Shown: in pieces, positions 17,031 through 25,350 of the stretch
How the letters are laid out: each line of letters opens with the position of its first letter
How positions within the stretch are numbered: position 1 is the first letter of the stretch
From: Wagnerdoeblera sp046292685
GTDB lineage: Bacteria; Pseudomonadota; Alphaproteobacteria; Rhodobacterales; Rhodobacteraceae
Assembly (NCBI RefSeq): GCF_046292685.1
Contig: NZ_JBKBQM010000012.1
Span: forward strand, 4,163 to 68,162
Direction: 5' to 3'
Length of the DNA: 64,000 nt
The notes under the pieces: generated by a model
Told to the model about the DNA's origin: nothing
The model's input: only the letters and a program-made list of their open reading frames with translations
Database searches by the model: none
Translations under genes and position numbers: made by a program

Positions 17031-18452
17031 ATGACTGAGCTTGCGTTTCTGCTCAACGGAACGCCGGTGCGCCTGCGCGACGTTGCGCCCACCCGCACCC
17101 TGCTCGACTGGCTGCGCGAGGATCGCGGCCTGACCGGCACCAAGGAAGGCTGCAACGAAGGCGACTGCGGCGCCTGCACGGTGATGGTCACCGATGCGCG
17201 CGGCACCCGGGCCCTCAACGCCTGCATCCTGTTCCTGCCGCAACTGGCGGGCAAGGCCGTGCGCACCGTCGAAGGGCTGTCGGCCCCCGACGGCACCCTG
17301 CACCCGGTCCAGCAGGCGATGGTCGATCACCACGGCAGCCAGTGCGGCTTCTGCACCCCGGGCTTCGTGGTGGCCATGGCCGCCAACCACCTGAGCGGCG
17401 AAACCGACCACGACACCGCGCTGGCCGGCAACCTGTGCCGCTGCACCGGCTACGCCCCCATCCTGCGCGCCGCCCGCGCCGCCGAGGCCGCCCCCGCCCC
17501 CGCCTGGATCGACGATTCCGCCGCCCTTTTCACCTTGACCGAAATATCCTCGGGGGGTGAATGGCCCGGCACGGGCCAGAGGGGGGCAGACAGCCCCCCT
17601 GCCTTCCTGCCGCGCAGCGCCGACGAGCTCGCCGCCTGGTATCTTGCCCATCCGCAAGGCCGGCTGGTCGCAGGCGCGACGGATGTCGGGCTCTGGGTCA
17701 CCAAGGGCCTGCGCGATCTGGGCCCGGTGGCCTTCGTCGCCGGGGTCGAGGATCTGCGCGGCGTCACGGTTTCGGACGGCGAAATCCGCATCGGTGCGGC
17801 CACCACCATCGCCGAGTTGCGCCGCGCGATCGCGCCGCATCACCCCTCCTTTGCCGGGCTTCTGCGCCGCTATGCCAGCGAACAGGTGCGCAACGCCGCC
17901 ACCATCGGCGGCAACATCGCCAATGGCAGCCCGATCGGCGATGCCCCGCCGGCGCTGATCGCGCTGGGGGCCACGTTGCACCTGCGCCGCGGCGATGCCC
18001 GGCGGTCGATCCCGCTCGAGTCCTTCTTCCTCGCCTACGGCAAGCAGGACCGCGCGCCCGGCGAATTCGTCGAGGCCGTCAGCATCCCGCGCCAGCCCGA
18101 TAGCTTGCGCTGCTACAAGCTTTCCAAGCGTTTCGACCAGGACATTTCCGCGGTCTGCGGCGCCTTGAACATTTCGGTCGCGGATGGGCGTGTGACAAGC
18201 GCGCGCATCGCCTTCGGCGGCATGGCCGGAACGCCGAAGCGTGCGATCCAAGCCGAAGCGGCGCTGCTGGGCGCGGCGTGGAACGAGAAGACCATCGAGG
18301 CGGCCTGCACCGCCCTGGCACAGGATTTCACCCCGCTTTCCGACATGCGCGCCTCGGCCGGCTACCGGATGGAGGCGGCGCGCGGCATGATCCGGCGCTG
18401 TTTTCTCGAAACGGCCGGAGCGGCCACCAGCGTTCTGGAGGTGCGGGCATGA
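17031..18452 (+). CDS. xdhA: Xanthine dehydrogenase small subunit XdhA (2Fe-2S and FAD domains)
   Basis: This is the 473-residue electron-transfer subunit of xanthine dehydrogenase. The plant-type 2Fe-2S cluster is bound by C41, C46, C49 and C65, and the second cluster by C105, C108, C136 and C138. The FAD domain starts near residue 191 with LVAGATDVGLWVTK and ATIGGNIANGSPIGD. The linker at residues about 166-191 is encoded by a sense-oriented copy of the interspersed repeat and reads FTLTEISSGG followed by a Gly/Pro-rich stretch. The ATG at 17031 follows a weak ribosome-binding site. The stop overlaps xdhB by ATGA. Confidence 0.96.
   Translation: MTELAFLLNGTPVRLRDVAPTRTLLDWLREDRGLTGTKEGCNEGDCGACTVMVTDARGTRALNACILFLPQLAGKAVRTVEGLSAPDGTLHPVQQAMVDHHGSQCGFCTPGFVVAMAANHLSGETDHDTALAGNLCRCTGYAPILRAARAAEAAPAPAWIDDSAALFTLTEISSGGEWPGTGQRGADSPPAFLPRSADELAAWYLAHPQGRLVAGATDVGLWVTKGLRDLGPVAFVAGVEDLRGVTVSDGEIRIGAATTIAELRRAIAPHHPSFAGLLRRYASEQVRNAATIGGNIANGSPIGDAPPALIALGATLHLRRGDARRSIPLESFFLAYGKQDRAPGEFVEAVSIPRQPDSLRCYKLSKRFDQDISAVCGALNISVADGRVTSARIAFGGMAGTPKRAIQAEAALLGAAWNEKTIEAACTALAQDFTPLSDMRASAGYRMEAARGMIRRCFLETAGAATSVLEVRA
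17527..17600 (+). repeat. Interspersed palindromic repeat, copy 2 (inside xdhA, in frame)
   Basis: The sequence is TTTTCACCTTGACCG, then AAATATCCTCGGGGGGTGA. A first hairpin GGCCCG-GCA-CGGGCC (17563-17577) follows, and then a second hairpin AGGGGGGC-AGACA-GCCCCCCT (17580-17600). It is translated without a stop as the linker between the iron-sulfur and FAD domains. The AGACA loop is identical to that of the copy at 56553. Confidence 0.85.
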
Positions 18453-20800
18453 GCGTGGCAAAACCCCTGGCCCACGATTCCGGACCGCTGCATGTGACCG
18501 GCCAGGCGCGCTATCTGGACGATGTGCCGCTGCCGGCCAATGCGCTGCATCTGGCCTTCGGGCTTTCCACCGTGGCCCATGCCGAAATCGTGGCGATGGA
18601 TCTGGCCGCGGTGCGCGCCGCACCCGGGGTGGTGGCGGTGCTGACGGCCGCCGACATGCCCTTTGCCAACGACGCCTCGCCTTCGGCGCATGACGAACCG
18701 GTGCTGGCCGATGGCGTGGTGCATTTCCTCGGGCAGCCGATGTTCCTGGTGGTGGCGACCAGCCACCTTGCCGCCCGCCGCGCCGCCCGCCTGGCCAGGG
18801 TGCGCTATGCCGAACGGCCCGCGATCCTGACGGTCGAACAGGCGCTGGCGGCGGACAGCCGCTTCGGGCCGCCGGTGGTCTGGACGATGGGCGATGCCGC
18901 CGCCGCGCTGGCGCGGGCGCCGCATGTGATCGAGGGCCGGCTGGAACTGGGCGGGCAGGAACATTTTTACCTCGAAGGCCAGGCGGCGCTGGCCATCCCC
19001 GGCGAGGCGGGGGACATGCATGTCATGTCCTCGACCCAGCATCCGACCGAGATCCAGCACAAGGTGGCCGAGGCCATCGGCCTGCCGATGCATGCGGTGC
19101 GGGTCGAGTGCCGGCGCATGGGCGGCGGCTTCGGCGGCAAGGAAAGCCAGGGCAACCACCTGGCGGTGGCCTGCGCCGTCGCGGCTCGCGCGACGGGGCG
19201 GCCGTGCAAGATGCGCTACGACCGCGACGACGACATGATGGTCACCGGCAAGCGCCACGACTTCCGCATCGACTATCGCGCGGGCTTCGACGATGACGGG
19301 CGGCTGTCGGGGGTGGAATTCACGCATTACACCCGGGCCGGCTGGGCGCTGGACCTGACCCATCCGGTCGCGGACCGCGCCATGCTGCACGCAGGCAACG
19401 CCTATCACCTGCCGCATGTCCGCATCGAAAGCCACCGGCTGCGCACCAACACCCAAAGCGCCACCGCGTTTCGCGGGTTCGGCGGGCCGCAAGGCGTGGC
19501 CGGGATCGAGCGGGTGATGGATCACATCGCCCATGCCCTGGGCCGCGACCCGCTGGAGGTGCGGCGCGCGAACTTCTATGCGGCGCCCGCGGCAGCCCCG
19601 GGGGGCGCTGCCCCCCGGACCCCCCGGGATATTTCCGGACAGAAAATGGAGGGCGCGCAGACCACCCATTACGGCCAGCCGGTGCGCGGCTATGTGCTGC
19701 ACGATCTGGTGGCGCGGCTGGAAGCCTCGTCGGAGTATGTCGCGCGGCGGGCGGCGGTGCGGGACTGGAACGCCCGCCACCCGGTGCTGAAGCGGGGTAT
19801 CGCGCTGACGCCGGTGATGTTCGGCATTTCCTTCACGCTGACGCATCTGAACCAGGCCGGTGCGCTGGTGCATGTGTATCAGGACGGGTCGATCCACCTG
19901 AACCACGGCGGCACCGAGATGGGCCAGGGCCTGTTCCAGAAGGTCGCGCAGGTGGCCGCGACGGAGTTCGGGGTGGACATGGCGGCGGTGCGGATCACCG
20001 CGACCGACACGGCCAAGGTGCCCAACACCAGCGCCACCGCGGCATCCTCGGGGTCGGACCTGAACGGCATGGCGGTGCAGGCTGCTTGTGCCGAGATCCG
20101 CGGGCGGATGGCGGCGCATCTGGCGCAACTGCATCAGGTGGCGCCCGAGGCGGTGGTCTTTGCCGATGGGCGGGTGCGGGCGGGGGCCGGCGACTACGCC
20201 TTCGCCGAAGCGGCCAGCCTGTGTTACCAGGGGCGCGTCGCGCTGTCGGCCACCGGGTTTTACCGCACGCCCGACATCCGCTGGGACCGGACCCGCGGGC
20301 GCGGGCGGCCTTTCCTGTATTTCGCCTATGGCGCTGCGGTGACCGAAGTGGTGATCGACACGCTGACCGGCGAAAACCGCATCCTGCGTGCCGATATCCT
20401 GCACGATACCGGCGCCTCGCTGAACCCGGCGCTGGACATCGGGCAGGTCGAAGGCGGCTATGTGCAAGGCGCGGGATGGCTGACGACCGAGGAACTGGTC
20501 TGGGACGACAAGGGTGCCTTGCGCACCCATGCGCCCAGCACCTACAAGATCCCCGCCTTTGCCGACCGGCCCGAAGTGTTCAACGTGGCGCTTTACAACC
20601 AGCCCAACCCCGAACCGACGATCCACCGTTCCAAGGCGGTGGGCGAGCCGCCCTTCATGCTGGGGATTTCGGCGTTGATGGCGCTGTCGGATGCGGTGGC
20701 GGCTTGCGGCGACGGGTCGGTCTACCCCGACCTGAACGGGCCGGCCACCGCCGAACGGGTCTTGCGCGCGGTGCGCCGCCAGCAGGGCCGCGATGTTTGA
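18449..20800 (+). CDS. xdhB: Xanthine dehydrogenase large subunit XdhB (molybdopterin)
   Basis: This is the 783-residue molybdenum subunit that oxidises hypoxanthine to xanthine and xanthine to urate. Visible molybdenum-site segments are GQEHFYLEGQAAL, the glycine loop RMGGGFGGKES, FRGFGGPQG and KAVGEPPFMLG with the catalytic Glu. Residues about 383-401 (PGGAAPRTPRDISGQKMEG) come from an antisense-oriented copy of the interspersed repeat inserted in frame after the RRANFYA segment, so the protein is slightly longer than expected. It overlaps xdhA by 4 bp and xdhC by 8 bp. Confidence 0.96.
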   Translation: MSVAKPLAHDSGPLHVTGQARYLDDVPLPANALHLAFGLSTVAHAEIVAMDLAAVRAAPGVVAVLTAADMPFANDASPSAHDEPVLADGVVHFLGQPMFLVVATSHLAARRAARLARVRYAERPAILTVEQALAADSRFGPPVVWTMGDAAAALARAPHVIEGRLELGGQEHFYLEGQAALAIPGEAGDMHVMSSTQHPTEIQHKVAEAIGLPMHAVRVECRRMGGGFGGKESQGNHLAVACAVAARATGRPCKMRYDRDDDMMVTGKRHDFRIDYRAGFDDDGRLSGVEFTHYTRAGWALDLTHPVADRAMLHAGNAYHLPHVRIESHRLRTNTQSATAFRGFGGPQGVAGIERVMDHIAHALGRDPLEVRRANFYAAPAAAPGGAAPRTPRDISGQKMEGAQTTHYGQPVRGYVLHDLVARLEASSEYVARRAAVRDWNARHPVLKRGIALTPVMFGISFTLTHLNQAGALVHVYQDGSIHLNHGGTEMGQGLFQKVAQVAATEFGVDMAAVRITATDTAKVPNTSATAASSGSDLNGMAVQAACAEIRGRMAAHLAQLHQVAPEAVVFADGRVRAGAGDYAFAEAASLCYQGRVALSATGFYRTPDIRWDRTRGRGRPFLYFAYGAAVTEVVIDTLTGENRILRADILHDTGASLNPALDIGQVEGGYVQGAGWLTTEELVWDDKGALRTHAPSTYKIPAFADRPEVFNVALYNQPNPEPTIHRSKAVGEPPFMLGISALMALSDAVAACGDGSVYPDLNGPATAERVLRAVRRQQGRDV
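19596..19650 (-). repeat. Interspersed palindromic repeat, copy 3 (inside xdhB, antisense, in frame)
   Basis: On the minus strand it reads TCCATTTTCTGTCCGG, AAATATCCCGGGGGGT, then the hairpin CCGGGGGGC-AGC-GCCCCCCGG (19598-19618). This is the TTTTCTGTC leader variant seen at 32979 and 38826. Read on the plus strand it is open in the xdhB frame and adds about 19 residues. Confidence 0.85.
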
Positions 20801-21734
20801 CCGGGCCGCGCTGGCGGCGGCGGTTGCGGCGCAGGGCCGCGTGGCGCGGGTGGTGATCGCGGGCTTTGCCGGGTCGTCCCCGCGCGAGGCAGGGGCGGCC
20901 ATGCTGGTGTGGCAAGGCGGCCAGTCGGGCACCATCGGCGGCGGGGCGCTGGAATGGCAGGCGGCGCAGGCGGCGCGCGCCTTGCTGGGCGCGGGCGGTG
21001 CATGCGTCACGCGCCACGCGCTGGGGCCCGAACTGGGCCAGTGCTGCGGGGGGGCGGTGACGCTGGCGACCGAAGTGTTCGATGCGCCGGCGCTGGCGGC
21101 GCTGGAGCTGCGGGACGGCTGCGTGCTGCGCCGGGTTGCCGGTGCGGCGCCGGTGCCGCTGGCGATTGCCCGTGCGCTGGCGCGGGCGCGCGACCGCGGC
21201 GCGGTGCCGGCGGTGACGCTGGCCGACGGCTGGTTGCTGGAGCCCCTGGCGCTGCCCGCCCGCAAGCTGTGGATCTGGGGGGCAGGGCATGTGGGTCGGG
21301 CGCTGGTGGCGGTGCTGGCGCCGCTGCCGGGCTTTGCGCTGACCTGGGTCGATACCGCCGCCGACCGCTTTCCGGCCGACATCCCCCCCGGTGTCGTGCC
21401 GCGCATTTCCGCCGACCCGGGCGCGCTGGTGCCCGAGGCGCCCGCCGATGCCGAGCATCTGATCCTGACCTATTCGCATGCGCTGGACCTCGAGCTTTGC
21501 CACCGGCTCTTGCAGCACGGTTTCGCCGGTTGCGGGCTGATCGGGTCGGCGACGAAATGGGCGCGGTTCCGGTCGAGGCTTTCGGCGCTTGGCCATGCCC
21601 CGGCGGATGTGGCAAGGATCGTCTGCCCGATCGGCGATCCGGGCCTTGGCAAGCATCCGCAGGCCATTGCCATCGGGGTTGCGTCCGAACTGATGCGCGC
21701 CGCCCCTGCCCTGACACGAAAGGCCCTTGCATGA
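20793..21734 (+). CDS. xdhC: Xanthine dehydrogenase accessory protein XdhC
   Basis: This 313-residue chaperone carries molybdenum cofactor, promotes its sulfuration and inserts it into XdhB. The N-terminal GFAGSSPREAGAAMLVW and GTIGGGALEWQ, the GQCCGGAV segment, and the C-terminal Rossmann loop LWIWGAGHVGRALVAVL are all family signatures. It overlaps xdhB by 8 bp and the ABC ATPase gene by 4 bp (ATGA), placing cofactor maturation and transport in one transcription unit. Confidence 0.94.
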   Translation: MFDRAALAAAVAAQGRVARVVIAGFAGSSPREAGAAMLVWQGGQSGTIGGGALEWQAAQAARALLGAGGACVTRHALGPELGQCCGGAVTLATEVFDAPALAALELRDGCVLRRVAGAAPVPLAIARALARARDRGAVPAVTLADGWLLEPLALPARKLWIWGAGHVGRALVAVLAPLPGFALTWVDTAADRFPADIPPGVVPRISADPGALVPEAPADAEHLILTYSHALDLELCHRLLQHGFAGCGLIGSATKWARFRSRLSALGHAPADVARIVCPIGDPGLGKHPQAIAIGVASELMRAAPALTRKALA

Positions 21735-23275
21735 CCGTGCCGTTGCTGAAGATCGAGGGGTTGACCAAGGCCTATCCGGGGGTCGTGGCCAACGCGGACG
21801 TTTCCTTTGCGATCCAGCCCGGCGAGGTTCATGCCCTGCTGGGGGAAAACGGCGCCGGGAAATCGACCCTCGTCAAGATGATCTACGGTCTTGTGCGCCC
21901 CGATTCGGGGCACATGTCGCTGCGGGGGGGGGCCTACGCGCCGGCCAAGCCCTCCGAGGCGCGGGCGCAGGGCGTGGCGATGGTATTTCAGCATTTCAGC
22001 CTGTTCGAGGCGCTGGATGTCGCCGAAAACGTGGCCTTGGGCATGGAAAACCCGCCGCCGATGCGGCAACTGGCCGAACGCATCCGCGCCGTGTCGCTGG
22101 AATACGGCCTGCCGCTCGACCCCGGGAAGCTGGTCGGCGACCTGTCGGCCGGCGAGCGGCAGCGGGTCGAGATCATCCGCTGCCTGCTGCAGGATCCCGA
22201 GCTGCTGATCATGGACGAGCCGACCTCGGTTCTGACCCCGCAAGAGGTCGGCATCCTGTTCCAGACGCTGCGGCAGTTGTCGGCCGAGGGCACGGCGATC
22301 CTTTACATCTCGCACAAGCTCGAGGAAATCCGCAGCCTCTGCGACGAGGCCACGATCCTGCGGCGCGGCAAGGTGGTGGCCACCTGCACCCCGCGCGAGC
22401 GCACCGCGCGCGAGATGGCGGAACTGATGGTGGGCCAGGTGCTGACCCCGCCGGCACGGGCGCAGAAGGCGCCGGGGGCGGTGGCCTTGCAGGTGCAGGG
22501 GCTGTCGGTCGCCTCGCCGAACCCCTTCGGCACGGCGTTGCACGACGTCTCTTTCACCTTGCGGCGCGGCGAGGTGCTGGGCATCGCCGGGGTGGCCGGC
22601 AACGGGCAGGACGAACTGCTGCTGGCCCTGTCGGGCGAACTGGCCTCGCCGCCGCAGGCGGTGCAGATCGACGGCGTGCCGGTCGGCCACCTTGGCCCCA
22701 ATGAACGGCGCGCGCTGGGGCTGGTGGCCGCGCCCGAAGAAAGGCTTGGCCACGCCGCCGCCCCCGACATGAGCCTGACGGAAAATGCCCTGCTGTCGGC
22801 GCATGTGCGCAAGGGCTTTCTGACCAGCGGCTTCATCGACTGGGCGGCGGTCGAAGGCTTTGCGCAGCAGATCGTCCGCGATTTCGATGTGCGCACCCCC
22901 GGCACGCATGTTGCGGCGCGGGCGCTTTCGGGCGGCAACCTGCAGAAATACGTGATCGGGCGGGAAATCCTGCAAGACCCCTCGGTGATCGTGGTGAACC
23001 AGCCGACCTGGGGCGTGGATGCGGCGGCGGCCGCAGCCATCCGGCAGGCGCTGCTGGATCTGGCGGCACAGGGGGCGGCGGTGGTGGCAATCAGCCAGGA
23101 TCTGGACGAGTTGCTGGAAATCGCCGACAGTTTCGCCGCGCTGAACGGCGGCCGGCTGACGCCGCCCCGCCCCGCGCAAGGGCTGACGGTGGACCAGATC
23201 GGCTTGATGATGGGGGGCGCGCACGGCATGGATGTGGCCCATCACCACCATCGGGAACAGGGTGCAAGCGCATGA
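21731..23275 (+). CDS. ABC transporter ATP-binding protein (BMP/nucleoside-type, two ATPase domains)
   Basis: This 514-residue protein has two fused nucleotide-binding domains, as in simple-sugar and nucleoside importers. Domain 1 is canonical: Walker A GENGAGKST, signature LSAGERQRVEI and Walker B LLIMDEPTSVL. Domain 2 has a degenerate Walker A (GVAGNGQDEL), the signature LSGGNLQKYVIGREI and the Walker B replacement VIVVNQPTWGVD, as usual in this family. It probably energises uptake of purine bases or nucleosides for XDH. It overlaps xdhC and the first permease by 4 bp each. Confidence 0.92.
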   Translation: MTVPLLKIEGLTKAYPGVVANADVSFAIQPGEVHALLGENGAGKSTLVKMIYGLVRPDSGHMSLRGGAYAPAKPSEARAQGVAMVFQHFSLFEALDVAENVALGMENPPPMRQLAERIRAVSLEYGLPLDPGKLVGDLSAGERQRVEIIRCLLQDPELLIMDEPTSVLTPQEVGILFQTLRQLSAEGTAILYISHKLEEIRSLCDEATILRRGKVVATCTPRERTAREMAELMVGQVLTPPARAQKAPGAVALQVQGLSVASPNPFGTALHDVSFTLRRGEVLGIAGVAGNGQDELLLALSGELASPPQAVQIDGVPVGHLGPNERRALGLVAAPEERLGHAAAPDMSLTENALLSAHVRKGFLTSGFIDWAAVEGFAQQIVRDFDVRTPGTHVAARALSGGNLQKYVIGREILQDPSVIVVNQPTWGVDAAAAAAIRQALLDLAAQGAAVVAISQDLDELLEIADSFAALNGGRLTPPRPAQGLTVDQIGLMMGGAHGMDVAHHHHREQGASA

Positions 23276-24357
23276 TCCGGCTGGAAAAACGCCCCACGCC
23301 TTCGCGGTTCTGGACCGCCGCCACCCCGGTTCTGGCGGTGCTGGCCACGATGGTGGCGGGGGGGCTGATGTTTGCCGCCTTGGGCAAGGATCCGTTCGAG
23401 GCGATCCGCACCATCTTCTGGGATCCGCTGTTTCACCCGCAGTTCTCGGGCTATTCGCGCCCGCAGCTGCTGGTCAAGGCCGGGCCGCTGATCCTGATTG
23501 CGGTGGGGCTGAGCCTCGGGTTCCGCGCCGGGGTCTGGAACATCGGCGCCGAGGGGCAGTACATCATCGGGGCGATCTGCGGCGCGGCGGTGGGGCTGGC
23601 CTTCTACCCTGCGGCGGGGTGGTACATCTTTCCGCTGATGGTGGCGGCGGGGGCCTTGGGCGGGTTTGTCTGGGCGATGATCCCGGCGGTGCTGCGCACG
23701 CGGTTCAACACCTCGGAAATCCTGGTGTCGCTGCTGCTGGTTTACGTGGCGCAGGCGCTGCTGGCCTCGATGGCGCTGGGGGTGCTGCGCAACCCCGATG
23801 GCGGCGGCTTTCCCGGCAGCCGGAACCTTTCGCAGTATCCGGCCGCGTCGAACCCCGAACTGATCGCCGGCACCGGGATGCACTGGGGGGTGGTCGCGGC
23901 CTTTGTCGCCGTCATCACCGCCTTCGTGCTGCTGCAACGGCACATCCTGGGCTTTCACATCAAACTGGCCGGCCAGGCACCGCGCGCGGCGCGGTTTGCC
24001 GGCGTGTCGTCCGCCGGGCTGGTGCTGACCTGCCTGGGCGTCTCGGGCGTGCTGGCGGGGATGGCGGGGATGTTCGAGGTGGCGGGCCCCTCGGGCAAGA
24101 TCTCGATCGACTTTGCCAGCGGCTACGGCTTTACGGCGATCATCGTGGCGTTTCTCGGGCGGCTCAACCCGGTGGGCATCCTGCTGGCGGGGCTGCTGAT
24201 GGCGCTGACCTATATCGGCGGGGAACTGGCGCAATTCATGCTGGGGTTGCCCAAGGCCAGCATCCAGGCTTTTCAGGGGATGCTGCTGTTCTTTCTGCTG
24301 GCTTTCGACCTGACCTCCAACTACCGGCTGCGGTTGCGCCGGCCCGAGGTGGCCTGA
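23272..24357 (+). CDS. ABC transporter permease 1 (BMP/nucleoside type)
   Basis: This is a 361-residue integral membrane protein with about nine or ten hydrophobic helices and the BPD_transp_2 fold. The motif GVWNIGAEGQYIIGAICGA is the conserved signature of nucleoside-importer permeases, and a second is FLGRLNPVGILLAGLL. It forms the membrane channel with the following gene. The start overlaps the ATPase stop by ATGA. Confidence 0.92.
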   Translation: MIRLEKRPTPSRFWTAATPVLAVLATMVAGGLMFAALGKDPFEAIRTIFWDPLFHPQFSGYSRPQLLVKAGPLILIAVGLSLGFRAGVWNIGAEGQYIIGAICGAAVGLAFYPAAGWYIFPLMVAAGALGGFVWAMIPAVLRTRFNTSEILVSLLLVYVAQALLASMALGVLRNPDGGGFPGSRNLSQYPAASNPELIAGTGMHWGVVAAFVAVITAFVLLQRHILGFHIKLAGQAPRAARFAGVSSAGLVLTCLGVSGVLAGMAGMFEVAGPSGKISIDFASGYGFTAIIVAFLGRLNPVGILLAGLLMALTYIGGELAQFMLGLPKASIQAFQGMLLFFLLAFDLTSNYRLRLRRPEVA

Positions 24358-24358
24358 C

Positions 24359-25288
24359 ATGGACCTGAGCGCAATCAACCCGGCGGTGCTGTTCGCCTCG
24401 CTGATCGTGGCGGCGACGCCGATCCTGCTGGCGGGTCTGGGCGAGTTGGTGGTGGAAAAGGCCGGGGTGCTGAACCTGGGCGTCGAAGGCATGATGATCG
24501 TGGGCGCGATCTGCGGCTTTGCGGTGGCGGTCGGCACCGGCAGCCCGGTGCTGGGCTTTGCCGCGGGGGCGGCGGGGGGCGCGGGGCTTTCGCTGGTGTT
24601 CGCGTTGCTGACGCAATACCTGCTGGCCAACCAGGTGGCGACGGGCCTTGCGCTGACGCTGTTCGGCCTGGGTTTTTCGGCGCTGATCGGCCAGGGCTAC
24701 GTGGGGATCAAGCCGCCGGCGGTGGCGCCGCTGGGCTTTGGCCCGCTGTCGGAGCTGCCGGTGGTGGGAACCGTGCTGCTGCGCCACGATGCGATGGTGT
24801 ATCTGGCGCTGCTGGCGGTGCCGGGGCTGTGGTGGGCGCTGAACCGTACGCGCGCGGGGCTGGTGCTGCGCGCGGTGGGCGAAAACCACGATGCCGCCCA
24901 TGCGCTCGGCTACAAGGTGGTGCGCATCCGGGTGCTGGCGATCCTGTTCGGCGGGGCGATGGCGGGCCTGGGCGGCGCATACCTCAGCCTCGTGCGCGTG
25001 CCGATGTGGACCGAAGGCATGACCTCGGGCGCAGGCTGGATCGCGCTGGCGCTGGTGGTGTTCGCCAGCTGGCGGCCAGGGCGGCTTTTGCTGGGCGCCT
25101 GGTTGTTCGGCGGCATCACGGTGCTGCAGCTCAATCTTCAGGCAGCGGGCGCGAAAGTGCCGGTCGAATACCTGGCAATGTCGCCTTATGTCATCACGAT
25201 CGTCGTGCTTGTGCTGATCTCGGCGCGGGGCAGGCGCGCGGCCGGCGCCCCGGCGGCGCTGGGGCGCAGTTTCCACGCGACGCATTGA
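24359..25288 (+). CDS. ABC transporter permease 2 (BMP/nucleoside type)
   Basis: This is a 309-residue permease paralogous to the preceding gene. It carries LGELVVEKAGVLNLGVEGMM, the sister-permease signature, and GENHDAAHALGYKVVRIRV, a cytoplasmic coupling segment that contacts the ATPase. The ATG is 1 bp after the previous stop. A 62-bp gap with no hairpin separates it from the binding-protein gene. Confidence 0.92.
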   Translation: MDLSAINPAVLFASLIVAATPILLAGLGELVVEKAGVLNLGVEGMMIVGAICGFAVAVGTGSPVLGFAAGAAGGAGLSLVFALLTQYLLANQVATGLALTLFGLGFSALIGQGYVGIKPPAVAPLGFGPLSELPVVGTVLLRHDAMVYLALLAVPGLWWALNRTRAGLVLRAVGENHDAAHALGYKVVRIRVLAILFGGAMAGLGGAYLSLVRVPMWTEGMTSGAGWIALALVVFASWRPGRLLLGAWLFGGITVLQLNLQAAGAKVPVEYLAMSPYVITIVVLVLISARGRRAAGAPAALGRSFHATH

Positions 25289-25350
25289 CGATACGGGGAA
25301 AACCCCGGACAACGGCGGGAACGAACCCGCAGCAACAGGGAGACGACCAC

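Noticed and set aside
16791..18623. Upstream in-frame extension of dnaE
   Set aside because: The frame stays open by chance across the divergent xdhA. PHP-domain homology begins at the ATG at 16790.
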